Shown: positions 1 through 6,427, numbered from the stretch's first letter. The stretch: DNA of 22,815 nt from an uncultured Clostridia bacterium (GCA_934271735.1 CAKQSB010000022.1:1-22815); one strand, 5' to 3'. The notes: generated by a model from the sequence alone, not told the origin. Program-made: numbers and translations.

Positions 1-41
1 ACTTGCAGGGTGACCTGCCGGGAGGATAGGTCGTTGCCACA
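1..41 (+). rRNA. rrf: 5S ribosomal RNA, 3' end only (ordinary copy)
   Basis: The first bases are the 3' third of a 5S rRNA. A GCAGG/CCTGC stem is capped by a GTGA tetraloop, followed by the loop-E-like GGGAGGATAGG segment and the helix I strand GTTGCCACA. The same 3' sequence ends the two complete copies downstream. This copy has no insert in the tetraloop, so it is the internal reference for where the inserts in the next copies begin and stop. The 5' part lies outside the window, and a 23S gene is expected further left (inference). Confidence 0.85.
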
Positions 42-51
42 TTCCAATTTA

Positions 52-77
52 AACACCGCCAAAAGCGGTGTTTTTTT
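52..77 (+). terminator. Hairpin plus T-run after 5S copy 1
   Basis: AACACCGC (52-59) pairs with GCGGTGTT (65-72) around loop CAAAA, and T71-T77 follow. The last T is also the first base of the next 5S gene. It looks like a Rho-independent terminator. Because it fills nearly the whole spacer between two 5S genes, it could instead serve as an RNA-processing hairpin. Confidence 0.75.
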
Positions 78-365
78 GTAGCGGCGATTGCATGATAAGT
101 CTGACCGGTTCGCCTGTTTTTATTTGGAACACAGAAGTTAAGCTTTAAGCGCGCCGAAAGTACTTGCAGGGTATTGTCGCCGAACAGACGGATAAAACCG
201 CCGTCAAGCGAAATATCTTTCGCATTCTGCTGCATAAAACGCCCTCGGAATACATAGAGTATGCCTTCGGGCGTATTTCTTTGCATAATACGAAATCTCT
301 TTCGTTTGCCGTCGATTTTCTCTATCCGTTCGGCTCTCCTGCCGGGAGGATAGGTCGTTGCCACA
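77..365 (+). rRNA. rrf: 5S ribosomal RNA carrying a 166-nt intervening sequence (copy 2)
   Basis: The 5' strand TGTAGCGGC (77-85) can pair with the 3' strand GTTGCCACA (357-365) as helix I with one mismatch. The conserved core GGAACACAGAAGTTAAGC (126-143), the AGCGCGCCGAAAGTAC segment and GGGAGGATAGG are all present. Without the insert the gene would be about 126 nt, close to normal 5S. The insert at 172-337 replaces the three bases TGA found in copy 1. It sits exactly in the loop of the GCAGG/CCTGC hairpin (helix IV), where extra RNA would least disturb the fold. Whether the insert is cut out or retained in ribosomes cannot be told from sequence. Confidence 0.85.
172..337 (+). other. Intervening/expansion sequence inside 5S copy 2
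   Basis: These 166 nt replace the TGA of the GTGA tetraloop in the ordinary copy. The insert folds back on itself along almost its full length: GCCGAA 179-184 with TTCGGC 329-334, CGGATA 189-194 with TATCCG 323-328, an imperfect middle stem (about 209-226 with 287-304), then ACGCCC 239-244 with GGGCGT 269-274 and a small apical hairpin. The long helix extends the 5S stem. This is the usual shape of rRNA intervening sequences that RNase III can remove. Open frames on both strands lie across it, but they show no start signal and are by-products. Confidence 0.8.
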
Positions 366-373
366 TTCCACTA

Positions 374-399
374 AACACCGCCAAAAGCGGTGTTTTTTT
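374..399 (+). terminator. Hairpin plus T-run after 5S copy 2
   Basis: AACACCGC (374-381) pairs with GCGGTGTT (387-394), followed by T393-T399. The hairpin is identical to the one after copy 1, and the next 5S begins at the last T. The 33-bp spacer leaves no room for a separate promoter. Confidence 0.75.
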
Positions 400-687
400 G
401 TAGCGGCAATTGCATGATAAGTCTGACCGGTTCGCCTGTTTTTATTTGGAACACAGAAGTTAAGCTTTAAGCGCGCCGAAAGTACTTGCAGGGTATTGTC
501 GCCGAACAGACGGATAAAACCGCCGTCAAGCGAAATATCTTTCGCATTCTGCTGCATAAAACGCCCTCGGAATACATAGAGTATGCCTTCGGGCGTATTT
601 CTTTGCATAATACGAAATCTCTTTCGTTTGCCGTCGATTTTCTCTATCCGTTCGGCTCTCCTGCCGGGAGGATAGGTCGTTGCCACA
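399..687 (+). rRNA. rrf: 5S ribosomal RNA carrying the same 166-nt intervening sequence (copy 3)
   Basis: This is a near-identical repeat of copy 2 at a 322-bp period. Helix I is TGTAGCGGC (399-407) with GTTGCCACA (679-687). The one difference I see near the 5' end is GGCAATTG against GGCGATTG. The insert occupies 494-659 at the same position and appears identical to that of copy 2. Retention of an identical insert in two adjacent genes points to recent tandem duplication, or to gene conversion acting on the insert as part of the gene. Confidence 0.85.
494..659 (+). other. Intervening/expansion sequence inside 5S copy 3
   Basis: This appears to be the same sequence as the insert in copy 2, at the same site between GCAGGG and CCTGCC. 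The same end-to-end stem forms, with GCCGAA/TTCGGC nearest the 5S helix. Confidence 0.8.
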
Positions 688-695
688 TTCCACTA

Positions 696-721
696 AACAC
701 CGCCAAAAGCGGTGTTTTTTT
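696..721 (+). terminator. Hairpin plus T-run after 5S copy 3
   Basis: AACACCGC (696-703) pairs with GCGGTGTT (709-716), followed by T715-T721. It is the third copy of the spacer hairpin and the last transcription stop of the array if all copies are read from one upstream promoter. Confidence 0.75.
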
Positions 722-767
722 GTAGCGGCAATTGCATGATAAGCCTGACCGGTTCGCCTGTTTTTAT
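721..767 (+). pseudogene. 5S rRNA 5' fragment (copy 4, truncated)
   Basis: These 47 nt match the 5' end of copies 2 and 3, from TGTAGCGGC through GCCTGTTTTTAT. The sequence then changes abruptly into unrelated AT-rich DNA, without the GGAACACAGAAG core. This is the broken edge of the array, probably left by unequal recombination. Confidence 0.8.
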
Positions 768-1146
768 GGCTCAATGTCAAATGTTGGGGTGCGGATTATA
801 AAATTTCACAATACAATATTTTCGGACATCAAAATTTGTCTGTTAGCCGAAGCATAAAAGTATACGTTTTCTGAAGTTTCCAAAGTTTCTGTAGCCGTAT
901 CCTGAACAAGATAAAATTATGCGTTTAAATATTTTTTTAATTTGTTCGGGCTTTTCTTTTTCTGCATATTCAAAATGTATACAATAGAATTAAAACCCGT
1001 TGACAGTCAATTATATTTTTTCCAAAAGTGCAAAATTTACGATTAAAAAATCCCCTAAGGTTTCTTTGAAAAATCGAGCGGCAATACAATCGAAAAGTCT
1101 GCCTATAAGTCGATTAACGCAATGTTTTAATGTGAAACTAAAATAA
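768..1146. other. Intergenic, no gene seen
   Basis: This is AT-rich DNA between the broken 5S array and the next terminator. No frame here has start signals or protein-like composition. A TTGAC-TGTCAA palindrome lies at 1000-1010 but has no convincing partner -10. Confidence 0.6.
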
Positions 1147-1200
1147 AAAACAGGCTGATATTGAATTTAGGCAACCTGAAATTCAATATCAGCCTGTTTT
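1147..1200 (-). terminator. Terminator of the small membrane protein gene
   Basis: A perfect 22-bp inverted repeat (1147-1168 with 1179-1200) has a 10-nt loop. Read on the minus strand it lies directly after the stop codon at 1209 and ends in CCTGTTTTTT followed by more T. On the plus strand it also ends in TTTT, so it may work both ways. Confidence 0.85.
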
Positions 1201-1208
1201 AAATAAAA

Positions 1209-1667
1209 TTATTTATTCCCGTCGTCTGTTTGTTCGTAGGAAACTTTGCGGTTGAGCTTTAATATCTCAGAACAAAAATCGTCGAATTTGTCGGGCGAAA
1301 TAATCACGTTCAAAGTGCTTTCGTCGTTAAAAACGATAACGAGCGTGTTATTCCGTATGTTTTTTACAAGCGAATCGATTTCGCTTATCTTGTATTTGTC
1401 AGACAAAAAGCCGAACGCGACCTTGATTTCGTTATCTTTCACGAGGTAATAGGACGAAGCAATCGCCGCTGTCGTGAACGCCGCGAAAGCTACGGGCAGA
1501 GCGAGGCATAAAGCGATGCTGATATAATCGTAAACCAAAAGCCCGAGAGAGTTTTCGAGAGAAACGACGAGCCTGTAAAGATTCCAGACAAAACATACGA
1601 CGGATAAGGCGTAAATCGCGCCGAAAATCCAGTAAAGATAATTTTTATATTTGTATTTGAATTTCAT
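1209..1667 (-). CDS. Small membrane protein with C-terminal PH-like domain
   Basis: I do not recognise a named family with certainty. The protein has two hydrophobic membrane segments (WIFGAIYALSVVCFVW and ISIALCLALPVAFAAFTTA). A soluble C-terminal half of about 70 residues follows, with alternating strands (YYLVKDNEIKVAFG, NTLVIVFNDE, STLNVIIS) and a closing helix, the pattern of bacterial PH domains. An upstream in-frame GTG at 1703 exists, but the promoter -10 at 1715-1720 would start RNA only a few bases before it. The ATG at 1667 has AGGA at good spacing, so I prefer a 152-residue protein. It stands alone on the minus strand, divergent from the ABC-F gene. Confidence 0.65.
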   Translation of the reverse strand: MKFKYKYKNYLYWIFGAIYALSVVCFVWNLYRLVVSLENSLGLLVYDYISIALCLALPVAFAAFTTAAIASSYYLVKDNEIKVAFGFLSDKYKISEIDSLVKNIRNNTLVIVFNDESTLNVIISPDKFDDFCSEILKLNRKVSYEQTDDGNK

Positions 1668-1714
1668 TTTCGTTTTCCTGTTCGTTTTGGCGGGTTTTAA
1701 CACAATATGCTTTT

Positions 1715-1742
1715 ATTATACCGTAAATTGAAAAAAAGTCAA
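1715..1742 (-). promoter_or_regulatory. Sigma-A-type promoter for the membrane protein gene
   Basis: On the minus strand TTGACT (1737-1742) and TATAAT (1715-1720) are separated by 16 bp. RNA would start near 1708. This supports the start codon at 1667 over the GTG at 1703. Confidence 0.75.
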
Positions 1743-1781
1743 GCCGATAGGGTTTGGAAATGCTGAACATAGTCAAATAAT

Positions 1782-1810
1782 TTGCTAAATTTGTTGGCGT
1801 GTGTTAAAAT
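1782..1810 (+). promoter_or_regulatory. Possible promoter giving a leaderless ABC-F mRNA
   Basis: TTGCTA (1782-1787) and TAAAAT (1805-1810) are 17 bp apart. The -10 ends six bases before the ATG at 1817, so transcription would start at or next to the start codon. No Shine-Dalgarno site precedes the ATG, which fits a leaderless message. The -35 match is only moderate. Confidence 0.4.
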
Positions 1811-1816
1811 ATCGAT

Positions 1817-3361
1817 ATGAGTATTTTAGAAATCAAGGGACTTACCCACAGATACGACGATCGCTATTTGTTCGTCAAATCCGATCTTACCGTGAACAGC
1901 GGCGAGCATATAGGCGTTGTAGGATTAAACGGTGCGGGAAAGTCCACGTTTATCAACATTGTAGCGGGAAAACTCGTTCAGGACGAAGGGGAAATCAAGC
2001 GTTTACCCCGTATGCGTATAGGCTATCTCGATCAGCACGCCACGCTCGATAAATCGCTTACGGTTATGGAGTATTTAAGGGGCGCGTTCTCTTATCTCGA
2101 CGAAATCAACGCCGAACTCGAACAGGTTTACGCCGATATGTGTAACGTTGACGGCGATAAGCTCGACGAAATGGTCAACCGTTCCGCCGAACTTCAGGAA
2201 AAACTCGACGACGCGGGGTATTACGACCTCGAAGCGCAGATCAAGAAAATCGCGAACGGTCTCGGCGTGAATAAATTCGGTTACGACACGATCATCGGCA
2301 ATCTTTCCGGCGGGGAAAGGGCGAAACTTATGCTCTCGAAACTTCTTCTCGAGGGGCAGGATTTAACTCTTCTGGACGAGCCGACCAACTTTCTGGACGT
2401 GGAGCATATCGAGTGGCTTACGAAGTTTTTAAATTCTTATAAAAAGACTTTCCTCGTAATTTCTCACGATACGGCGTTTTTAAACAACGTCGCGAAGATG
2501 ATAGTCAGTATCGAAAACGGAAGAATTACCAAGTTTACGGGCAACTACGATCAGTTTTTGGTTAAACGCGAAATTCTGAATAAGCAGTATGAGGACGAAT
2601 ACAATCGCCAGCAGGCGGAAATCAAGAAATTGCAGGATTATATCGATCGCAATAAAGCCCGCGCGTCGACGGCGGGTATGGCGAATTCCCGCAAGAAGAT
2701 GCTTGACAGAATAGAGATTATGGCAAAGCCGCTCGTTGAACACGATTGTTCGTTTTCTTTTCCGTATATCGACCTCAACACCAAAGATATGCTTATCGTT
2801 CGCGGACTTCAGGTCGGCTATACTTCGCAGCTTATCCCGGATGTCGATTTCCACCTCAATTCGACCGATAAAATATGGATAAGAGGTACGAACGGGGTAG
2901 GTAAAACCACGCTTTTAAAAACGCTTATGCGTAAAATTCCGTCGCTCGGCGGGTCGTTCAGTTTCCACCCCGCGGCGAAAATCGGGTATATCGAGCAGGA
3001 ACTCGGCTTCGAAAACGGTAATTTGTCGGCGTATAACGTTTATCTGAATGCGTACCCCCGTTGTTCGCAAAAAGAAGTCCGTTCCGCGCTTGCGGTTGTA
3101 GGGCTTTCCGGCGATCTTGCCGTCAAACCCGTTTCCACCCTTTCCGGCGGAGAGATGATGAGACTTAAACTTGCGATTTTGGGAAATTCGCCGTCGAATA
3201 TACTTATTCTGGACGAGCCGACCAACCATCTTGACGTAAAAGCGAAAAAAGCTCTTCGGGAAGCGCTCGAAAAATACGAAGGCGCGCTTATTCTCGTAAC
3301 GCACGAACCCGATTTTGCGGAAGGGCTTTGCAATATCGTTTTCGACGCCAAAGCCAAGTAA
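1817..3361 (+). CDS. ABC-F family ATPase (translation factor/ribosome protection type)
   Basis: Two ABC nucleotide-binding domains are fused in one soluble chain without membrane segments, the hallmark of ABC-F proteins that act on the ribosome rather than transport. Domain 1 has Walker A GLNGAGKS (about residues 37-44), signature LSGGE and Walker B TLLDEPTNFLD. A charged helical linker (about 235-300) follows. Domain 2 has Walker A TNGVGKTT, signature LSGGE and LILDEPTNHLD, and both catalytic glutamates are present. At 514 residues the length is normal. The layout resembles the YbiT/YkpA branch more than known antibiotic-resistance ABC-Fs, but subfamily is a guess. The start has no Shine-Dalgarno site. 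The phosphoesterase follows 18 bp after the stop. Confidence 0.9.
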   Translation: MSILEIKGLTHRYDDRYLFVKSDLTVNSGEHIGVVGLNGAGKSTFINIVAGKLVQDEGEIKRLPRMRIGYLDQHATLDKSLTVMEYLRGAFSYLDEINAELEQVYADMCNVDGDKLDEMVNRSAELQEKLDDAGYYDLEAQIKKIANGLGVNKFGYDTIIGNLSGGERAKLMLSKLLLEGQDLTLLDEPTNFLDVEHIEWLTKFLNSYKKTFLVISHDTAFLNNVAKMIVSIENGRITKFTGNYDQFLVKREILNKQYEDEYNRQQAEIKKLQDYIDRNKARASTAGMANSRKKMLDRIEIMAKPLVEHDCSFSFPYIDLNTKDMLIVRGLQVGYTSQLIPDVDFHLNSTDKIWIRGTNGVGKTTLLKTLMRKIPSLGGSFSFHPAAKIGYIEQELGFENGNLSAYNVYLNAYPRCSQKEVRSALAVVGLSGDLAVKPVSTLSGGEMMRLKLAILGNSPSNILILDEPTNHLDVKAKKALREALEKYEGALILVTHEPDFAEGLCNIVFDAKAK

Positions 3362-3379
3362 ATTTTTCGTTAAAGCCAA

Positions 3380-4421
3380 ATGACTTATTTTGTTTCGGAT
3401 ATACACGGCGAATACGATTTGTTTCTGAAATTGCTCGATAAAATCGGGTTTTCGGACAGCGACGTTCTGTATGTCCTCGGGGATATGATCGATAAGGGCG
3501 AAAAGTCGGTAAAAACGGTCGATTTTATTCGCCGCGAGCCGAATATAAAGGCTATTTTAGGAAATCACGAGTATGATTTTCTTAAATATTACAACAGACT
3601 TATGCGTTCTTTGAGCGACGATGACGACGCGGACACCGCTTTAAGGCGATTGCGGGAATATTTCCCGACGGATAAAGAAAATCTTTCGTGGGAAACAGTC
3701 GATTATCTCGAAAGTTTGCCTTTTTATATCGAAAAGGACGAATATATTTGCGTTCACGCAGGCTTGGAAACGGACGAAAACGGAATAATTTTATCTATGC
3801 GGGAGCAAACGGCGGAAGTTATGGTTTACAGCCGCGAGTTTAGCCACAGGTGATTGCGTTCGAACCCGCCAAAACGCCGTTATTTCCGCGCCTTTTGTCA
3901 AATTCTCGCTTGAAGTACGGTAAGTACATCTGCGTTCGCCTTCGCCAAAATTCATCGAAAATAACGACGTTTTGGTTGCCGACAAGTCTTGCCTTGCGTT
4001 TTTAGGCTAAGACAAGGCGCGTGAGCGCGTTAATACTCTGCGTATAACACGCGAACGCAACGATATATTAGCCAAAAACACAACGCAAGACCGGGTTTGA
4101 ACACAATCACCTGCGGCTAAGGAGAAAAGCTTTAATTTATCGCCGCGCAATAAAACGGTTTTGTTCGGGCATACGCCTTGTTCGTATGAAAACGGCGACG
4201 GGAAATTTATCAAAACCGACAGAAGCGGCAATATAAATTTATGCGGCGGTCTTTCGGGCGCTGTAAACGCAAATTTCAAATATTCGGGAATAACGGGGCT
4301 TCAAAGTTCGAAAAAACTTGCCGATTATTCTAAAATTCGGCTTGACACGGGCGTTTATCTTACGAATATGCTCGGCGCGTTCCGCCCGGAAGATATGCGC
4401 GAGTTTTATGTCGAAAAATAA
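3380..4421 (+). pseudogene. Metallophosphoesterase interrupted by a 275-bp element
   Basis: The left part (3380-3841, 154 codons) is a calcineurin-like phosphoesterase with SDIHGEYD, GDMIDKG, GNHEYD and CVHAGL metal-site motifs. Inserted DNA then adds three codons and a stop. The right part (4119-4421) resumes with KEKSFNLSPRNK and the last metal motif FGHTP. Removing 3843-4117 plus one copy of the flanking TA restores one 254-residue frame reading REF-KEKSF across the joint, a normal length for this PrpE/Ser-Thr-phosphatase-like family. The remaining left fragment lacks the final metal-binding His, so it is probably inactive. A TTG at 4161 could start the right fragment, but it has no clear ribosome site. 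Confidence 0.85.
3843..4117. mobile_element. MITE-like structured element (copy 1), TA-flanked
   Basis: The ends are inverted repeats of 25 bp with three mismatches: GCCACAGGTGATTGCG at the left, and the complement of GCCGCAGGTGATTGTG at the right. TA stands directly outside both ends (3841-3842 and 4118-4119). The interrupted gene shows that only one TA was there originally, so TA was duplicated on insertion, as in Tc1/mariner and IS630-type transposition. There is no transposase. Inside are two further stems: 3869-3888 with 3956-3975 (CCAAAACG type) and 3986-4010 with 4068-4091 (GTCTTGC type). The whole can fold as an outer stem enclosing two arms. Confidence 0.8.
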
Positions 4422-4470
4422 TTTTTAAATTCAACGGCTATGGGGCGAAAACGTCGCATAGTCTTTGCTA

Positions 4471-4746
4471 TGCCAGCCAAGAATAAAACGAACCTTGGTC
4501 TGACAGCGTATTTTTGACTAATACTGCGTTCCGCTCCCGTGTTATACATAGAGTATTAACGCGCTCGCGCGCCTTGTCTTAGTCTAAAAATCCGCCGTCA
4601 GACTCGTTCCGACCAAAACATCGATATTTCCGATGATTTTTGGTAAAGGCTCGCGTAGATGTACTTGCCGTACTTCAAGCGAGAATTTGCCGAAAAGCGC
4701 GGAAATGGCGGCGTTTTGGCAAGGTTCGTATTATTCTTGTCTGGCA
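4471..4746. mobile_element. MITE-like structured element (copy 2), TA-flanked, diverged
   Basis: This copy is 276 bp with 27-bp inverted ends (TGCCAGCCAAGAATAA at the left, with two mismatches to the right end), and TA lies directly outside both. The interior is homologous to the reverse complement of copy 1, with shared blocks such as GAGTATTAACGCGCTC and CCGTACTTCAAGCGAG. The terminal repeats are entirely different. Inner stems are 4498-4521 with 4579-4603 and 4613-4632 with 4700-4719. It lies between genes and appears to carry no open frame of its own. Confidence 0.75.
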
Positions 4747-4796
4747 TAATAAGCATATGATAAAGAGTTTTTAATTTACGAAGCGAGTGAAATTTT

Positions 4797-4895
4797 ATGC
4801 TGGAAGCTATAATCGAAGCTATGATCGGGGATATAGTCGGAAAACAGGTTTTAATGCAATCGCCTGTGGCGAACTATTACGAAAACAAAAAATGA
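4797..4895 (+). CDS. Possible 32-residue peptide coupled to the HAD gene
   Basis: A short frame begins MLEAIIEAMIGDIVGK and ends NYYENKK. Its TGA overlaps the ATG of the next gene in an ATGA arrangement, the usual sign of translational coupling. It could supply initiation for the HAD gene, which has no ribosome site of its own. A weak GCGAGTG lies upstream. The N-terminal half is hydrophobic and could form an amphipathic helix. I do not recognise it; it may be only a leader peptide. Confidence 0.4.
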   Translation: MLEAIIEAMIGDIVGKQVLMQSPVANYYENKK

Positions 4896-5365
4896 AAGTA
4901 ATATTTTTGGATATCGACGGGGTTTTAAATACTCCGTCTTCTAAGAGCCGTTGCGGCGAATATATCGGAATTGACGACGAAAAGGTCGAAAAACTCAAAA
5001 AAATCGTCGAGAAAACAAAAGCGGAGATCGTGCTTGTTTCCACGTGGAAAAAATACTGGCGAAAAGAGGAAAAATTAAAGCCTCTTCAGGATTGTTCGGC
5101 GGCTTATCTCGACGAAAAGCTTGCGAAATGCGGACTTAAAGCCATCGATAAAACGAGGGATAAGTCGGACGGCAGGTATCTTTCCCGAGGGGAGGGCATA
5201 CTCGAATACATTTACCGCAATAACGTTGAAAATTATATTATTTTAGACGATTGTCAGTTCGATTACGACGGTAACGATCTGACGGATAATCTCGTTAAAA
5301 CAAACCAAATCGAGGGGCTTACCGAAAAACAGGTTAAAGCCGCCTGCGAAATACTGAAAAAATAA
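4892..5365 (+). CDS. HAD-like phosphatase, small
   Basis: The protein starts MKVIFLDIDGVLN, which is HAD motif I with nucleophile Asp and acid/base Asp two residues later. Motif II is VLVSTWKKY (Ser/Thr before a Trp). Motif III/IV is seen as ILDDCQFDY near residue 115. At 157 residues there is little room for a cap domain. The STW motif and compact size resemble the HAD domain of Swiss-army-knife RNA repair proteins, so a role as polynucleotide or small-molecule phosphatase is possible, but substrate is unknown. An in-frame ATG at 4787 would add 35 unlike residues. I chose 4892 because the HAD fold begins there and the ATGA coupling fits. Confidence 0.75.
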   Translation: MKVIFLDIDGVLNTPSSKSRCGEYIGIDDEKVEKLKKIVEKTKAEIVLVSTWKKYWRKEEKLKPLQDCSAAYLDEKLAKCGLKAIDKTRDKSDGRYLSRGEGILEYIYRNNVENYIILDDCQFDYDGNDLTDNLVKTNQIEGLTEKQVKAACEILKK

Positions 5366-5401
5366 ACATAAGCAAAAAAACAACTAAGAGAGGTAAAATA
5401 T

Positions 5402-5905
5402 ATGAAATACACGTCTGCGGAAGCGAATAAATTACTCAGAAAACTCAACGACGAAAAAACGTCGGTTATCTATCGCGAAGAAAACGGAAAAGAATTTCTC
5501 GCCGCGGTTGGGGAAGATATCGAATCCGTCCGCCCGAAATACGATTTCACGGAAACGCAGAACGCGATAGCCGGAATCGAAACAAAAATAAGAAAGCTCA
5601 AACACGCGATTAACGTGTTCAATTCGACGACGATTATCCCCGAATTCGATATGACGATCGACGAAATGCTCGTTTACATTCCGCAGCTTACCGCCGCGAA
5701 AAACAAGCTTGCGATAATGAAAGACAAATTGCCGAAAGTACGCGAACAAACGCGCGTGAACTCGTCTATCTTGGATTATCGCTATTTGAATTACGACGTG
5801 GAAACGGTCACGGCGGAATACGAAAAAGTTACCGATACGCTATCCAAAGCGCAGAACGCTTTGGACAGCGTGAATATGAATCAGACGTTAGAAGTCGACC
5901 TATAA
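5402..5905 (+). CDS. Coiled-coil hypothetical protein, possibly DIP1984/DUF6847-like
   Basis: This is a 167-residue soluble, charged, mostly helical protein with no membrane segment or signal peptide. Helices around residues 50-75 and 92-115 have coiled-coil character. The central stretch INVFNSTTIIPEFDMTIDEML (about residues 71-91) has the Asn-Ser/Thr-Thr followed by a short strand and helix that I associate with the DIP1984/DUF6847 family. This link is from memory and weak. The start is supported by AGAGAGGT ten bases upstream. It lies 36 bp after the HAD gene and is probably co-transcribed. Confidence 0.7.
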   Translation: MKYTSAEANKLLRKLNDEKTSVIYREENGKEFLAAVGEDIESVRPKYDFTETQNAIAGIETKIRKLKHAINVFNSTTIIPEFDMTIDEMLVYIPQLTAAKNKLAIMKDKLPKVREQTRVNSSILDYRYLNYDVETVTAEYEKVTDTLSKAQNALDSVNMNQTLEVDL

Positions 5906-6143
5906 GTCGATTATTAAAGGTTTTCCGTATGCCAAAAGCCGATTTACGGCTAAAAAATCAATTCGGCAAGCAAACGAAAAACGACAAATTTTCCGTCCGG
6001 CAAGACTTAATCAATAAGAATGGTTACGTTAAAGTTCAAGGTTTACGTTATCCGTTATTTTTTCGGTTATCCGTTATAGGCTATTGTTTAAGGTTAAGAA
6101 ATGTTGCAAACAGCATGTACATTTTTGTTTTGTCGGAAAAAAC

Positions 6144-6176
6144 TTAGCCGAGAGTGGTTCGATTCTCTCTCGGTTA
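6144..6176. repeat. Palindrome with CCGAGAG/CTCTCGG arms
   Basis: CCGAGAG (6148-6154) pairs with CTCTCGG (6167-6173), and TTA stands at both outer edges. The right arm with GGTTCGATTCTCTCT recurs at 13473-13487, again directly left of the TAGCC(A/G)CAGG end sequence, so the two repeats travel together. Confidence 0.6.
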
Positions 6177-6214
6177 GCCGCAGGTGATTGTGTTCGGACG
6201 CAATCACCTGCGGC
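6177..6214. repeat. Solo palindrome made of the element-1 end sequence
   Basis: GCCGCAGGTGATTG (6177-6190) is followed after ten bases by its exact complement (6201-6214). These are the two terminal repeats of the 3843-4117 element without the interior, consistent with an internal deletion derivative. TA precedes the left end, but A-rich sequence follows the right end. No T-run follows, so it is not a standard terminator. Confidence 0.7.
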
Positions 6215-6221
6215 AAAAAAG

Positions 6222-6256
6222 GATTTGCTTTTGCTTTAGCGAAAGGAAATCTTTTT
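6222..6256 (+). terminator. Weak terminator-like hairpin
   Basis: GATTTGCTTT can pair with AAAGGAAATC with one G-G mismatch, and CTTTTT follows. It may separate the upstream genes from the helicase operon. The stem is AT-rich, so this is a weak call. Confidence 0.3.
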
Positions 6257-6300
6257 CGGCGGGCGAAGTACGGTTTCACCCCGCTTTTTATTATCTTGCG

Positions 6301-6358
6301 GATACAAACGTTCCGGCAAGGTTTATTTAGATACAAACGTTCCGGCAAGGTTTATTTA
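6301..6358. repeat. 29-bp direct tandem repeat, two copies
   Basis: The unit GATACAAACGTTCCGGCAAG plus nine more bases occurs at 6301-6329 and 6330-6358 without change. A degraded piece (CAAGGTTCATTTA) follows. It sits about 70 bp before the helicase start and could be a protein-binding site or slippage product. Confidence 0.85.
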
Positions 6359-6427
6359 ATTTCAAGGTTCATTTAATCTCAGGGTGACGTATACGGGGAA
6401 AACAAAAGAAAAAAGGGAGGATCGACT

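Larger units (their letters stand above)
77..720 (+). repeat. 322-bp direct tandem repeat (5S gene plus spacer)
   Basis: Two full periods of 322 bp begin at 77 and 399, with a third cut short from 721. Each period holds one insert-bearing 5S gene and its 33-bp spacer hairpin. The near identity suggests recent duplication or concerted evolution. Confidence 0.9.
5906..6427. other. Gene-free region with palindromes and repeats
   Basis: These 522 bp hold two adjacent palindromes (6144-6176, 6177-6214), a terminator-like hairpin (6222-6256), a 29-bp tandem repeat (6301-6358) and the leader of the helicase operon. A 72-codon frame at 5929-6147 runs through a CGGTTATCCGTTAT-type repetitive stretch and does not look like a gene. 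I find no clear promoter for the helicase operon here. Confidence 0.6.

Noticed and set aside
204..686. 160-codon minus-strand frame and 79-codon plus-strand frames (164, 486) across the 5S array
   Set aside because: They run through 5S rRNA and its structured insert, repeat with the array, and lack ribosome sites. They are by-products of the RNA genes.
4161..4421. Separate gene starting at TTG 4161
   Set aside because: The residues upstream in frame (KEKSFNLSPRNK) belong to the interrupted phosphoesterase, so this is its 3' half rather than an independent gene.
5929..6147. 72-codon frame after the coiled-coil gene
   Set aside because: Composition is not protein-like, it crosses a CGGTTATCCGTTAT repetitive stretch, and only a weak AAAGG precedes it.
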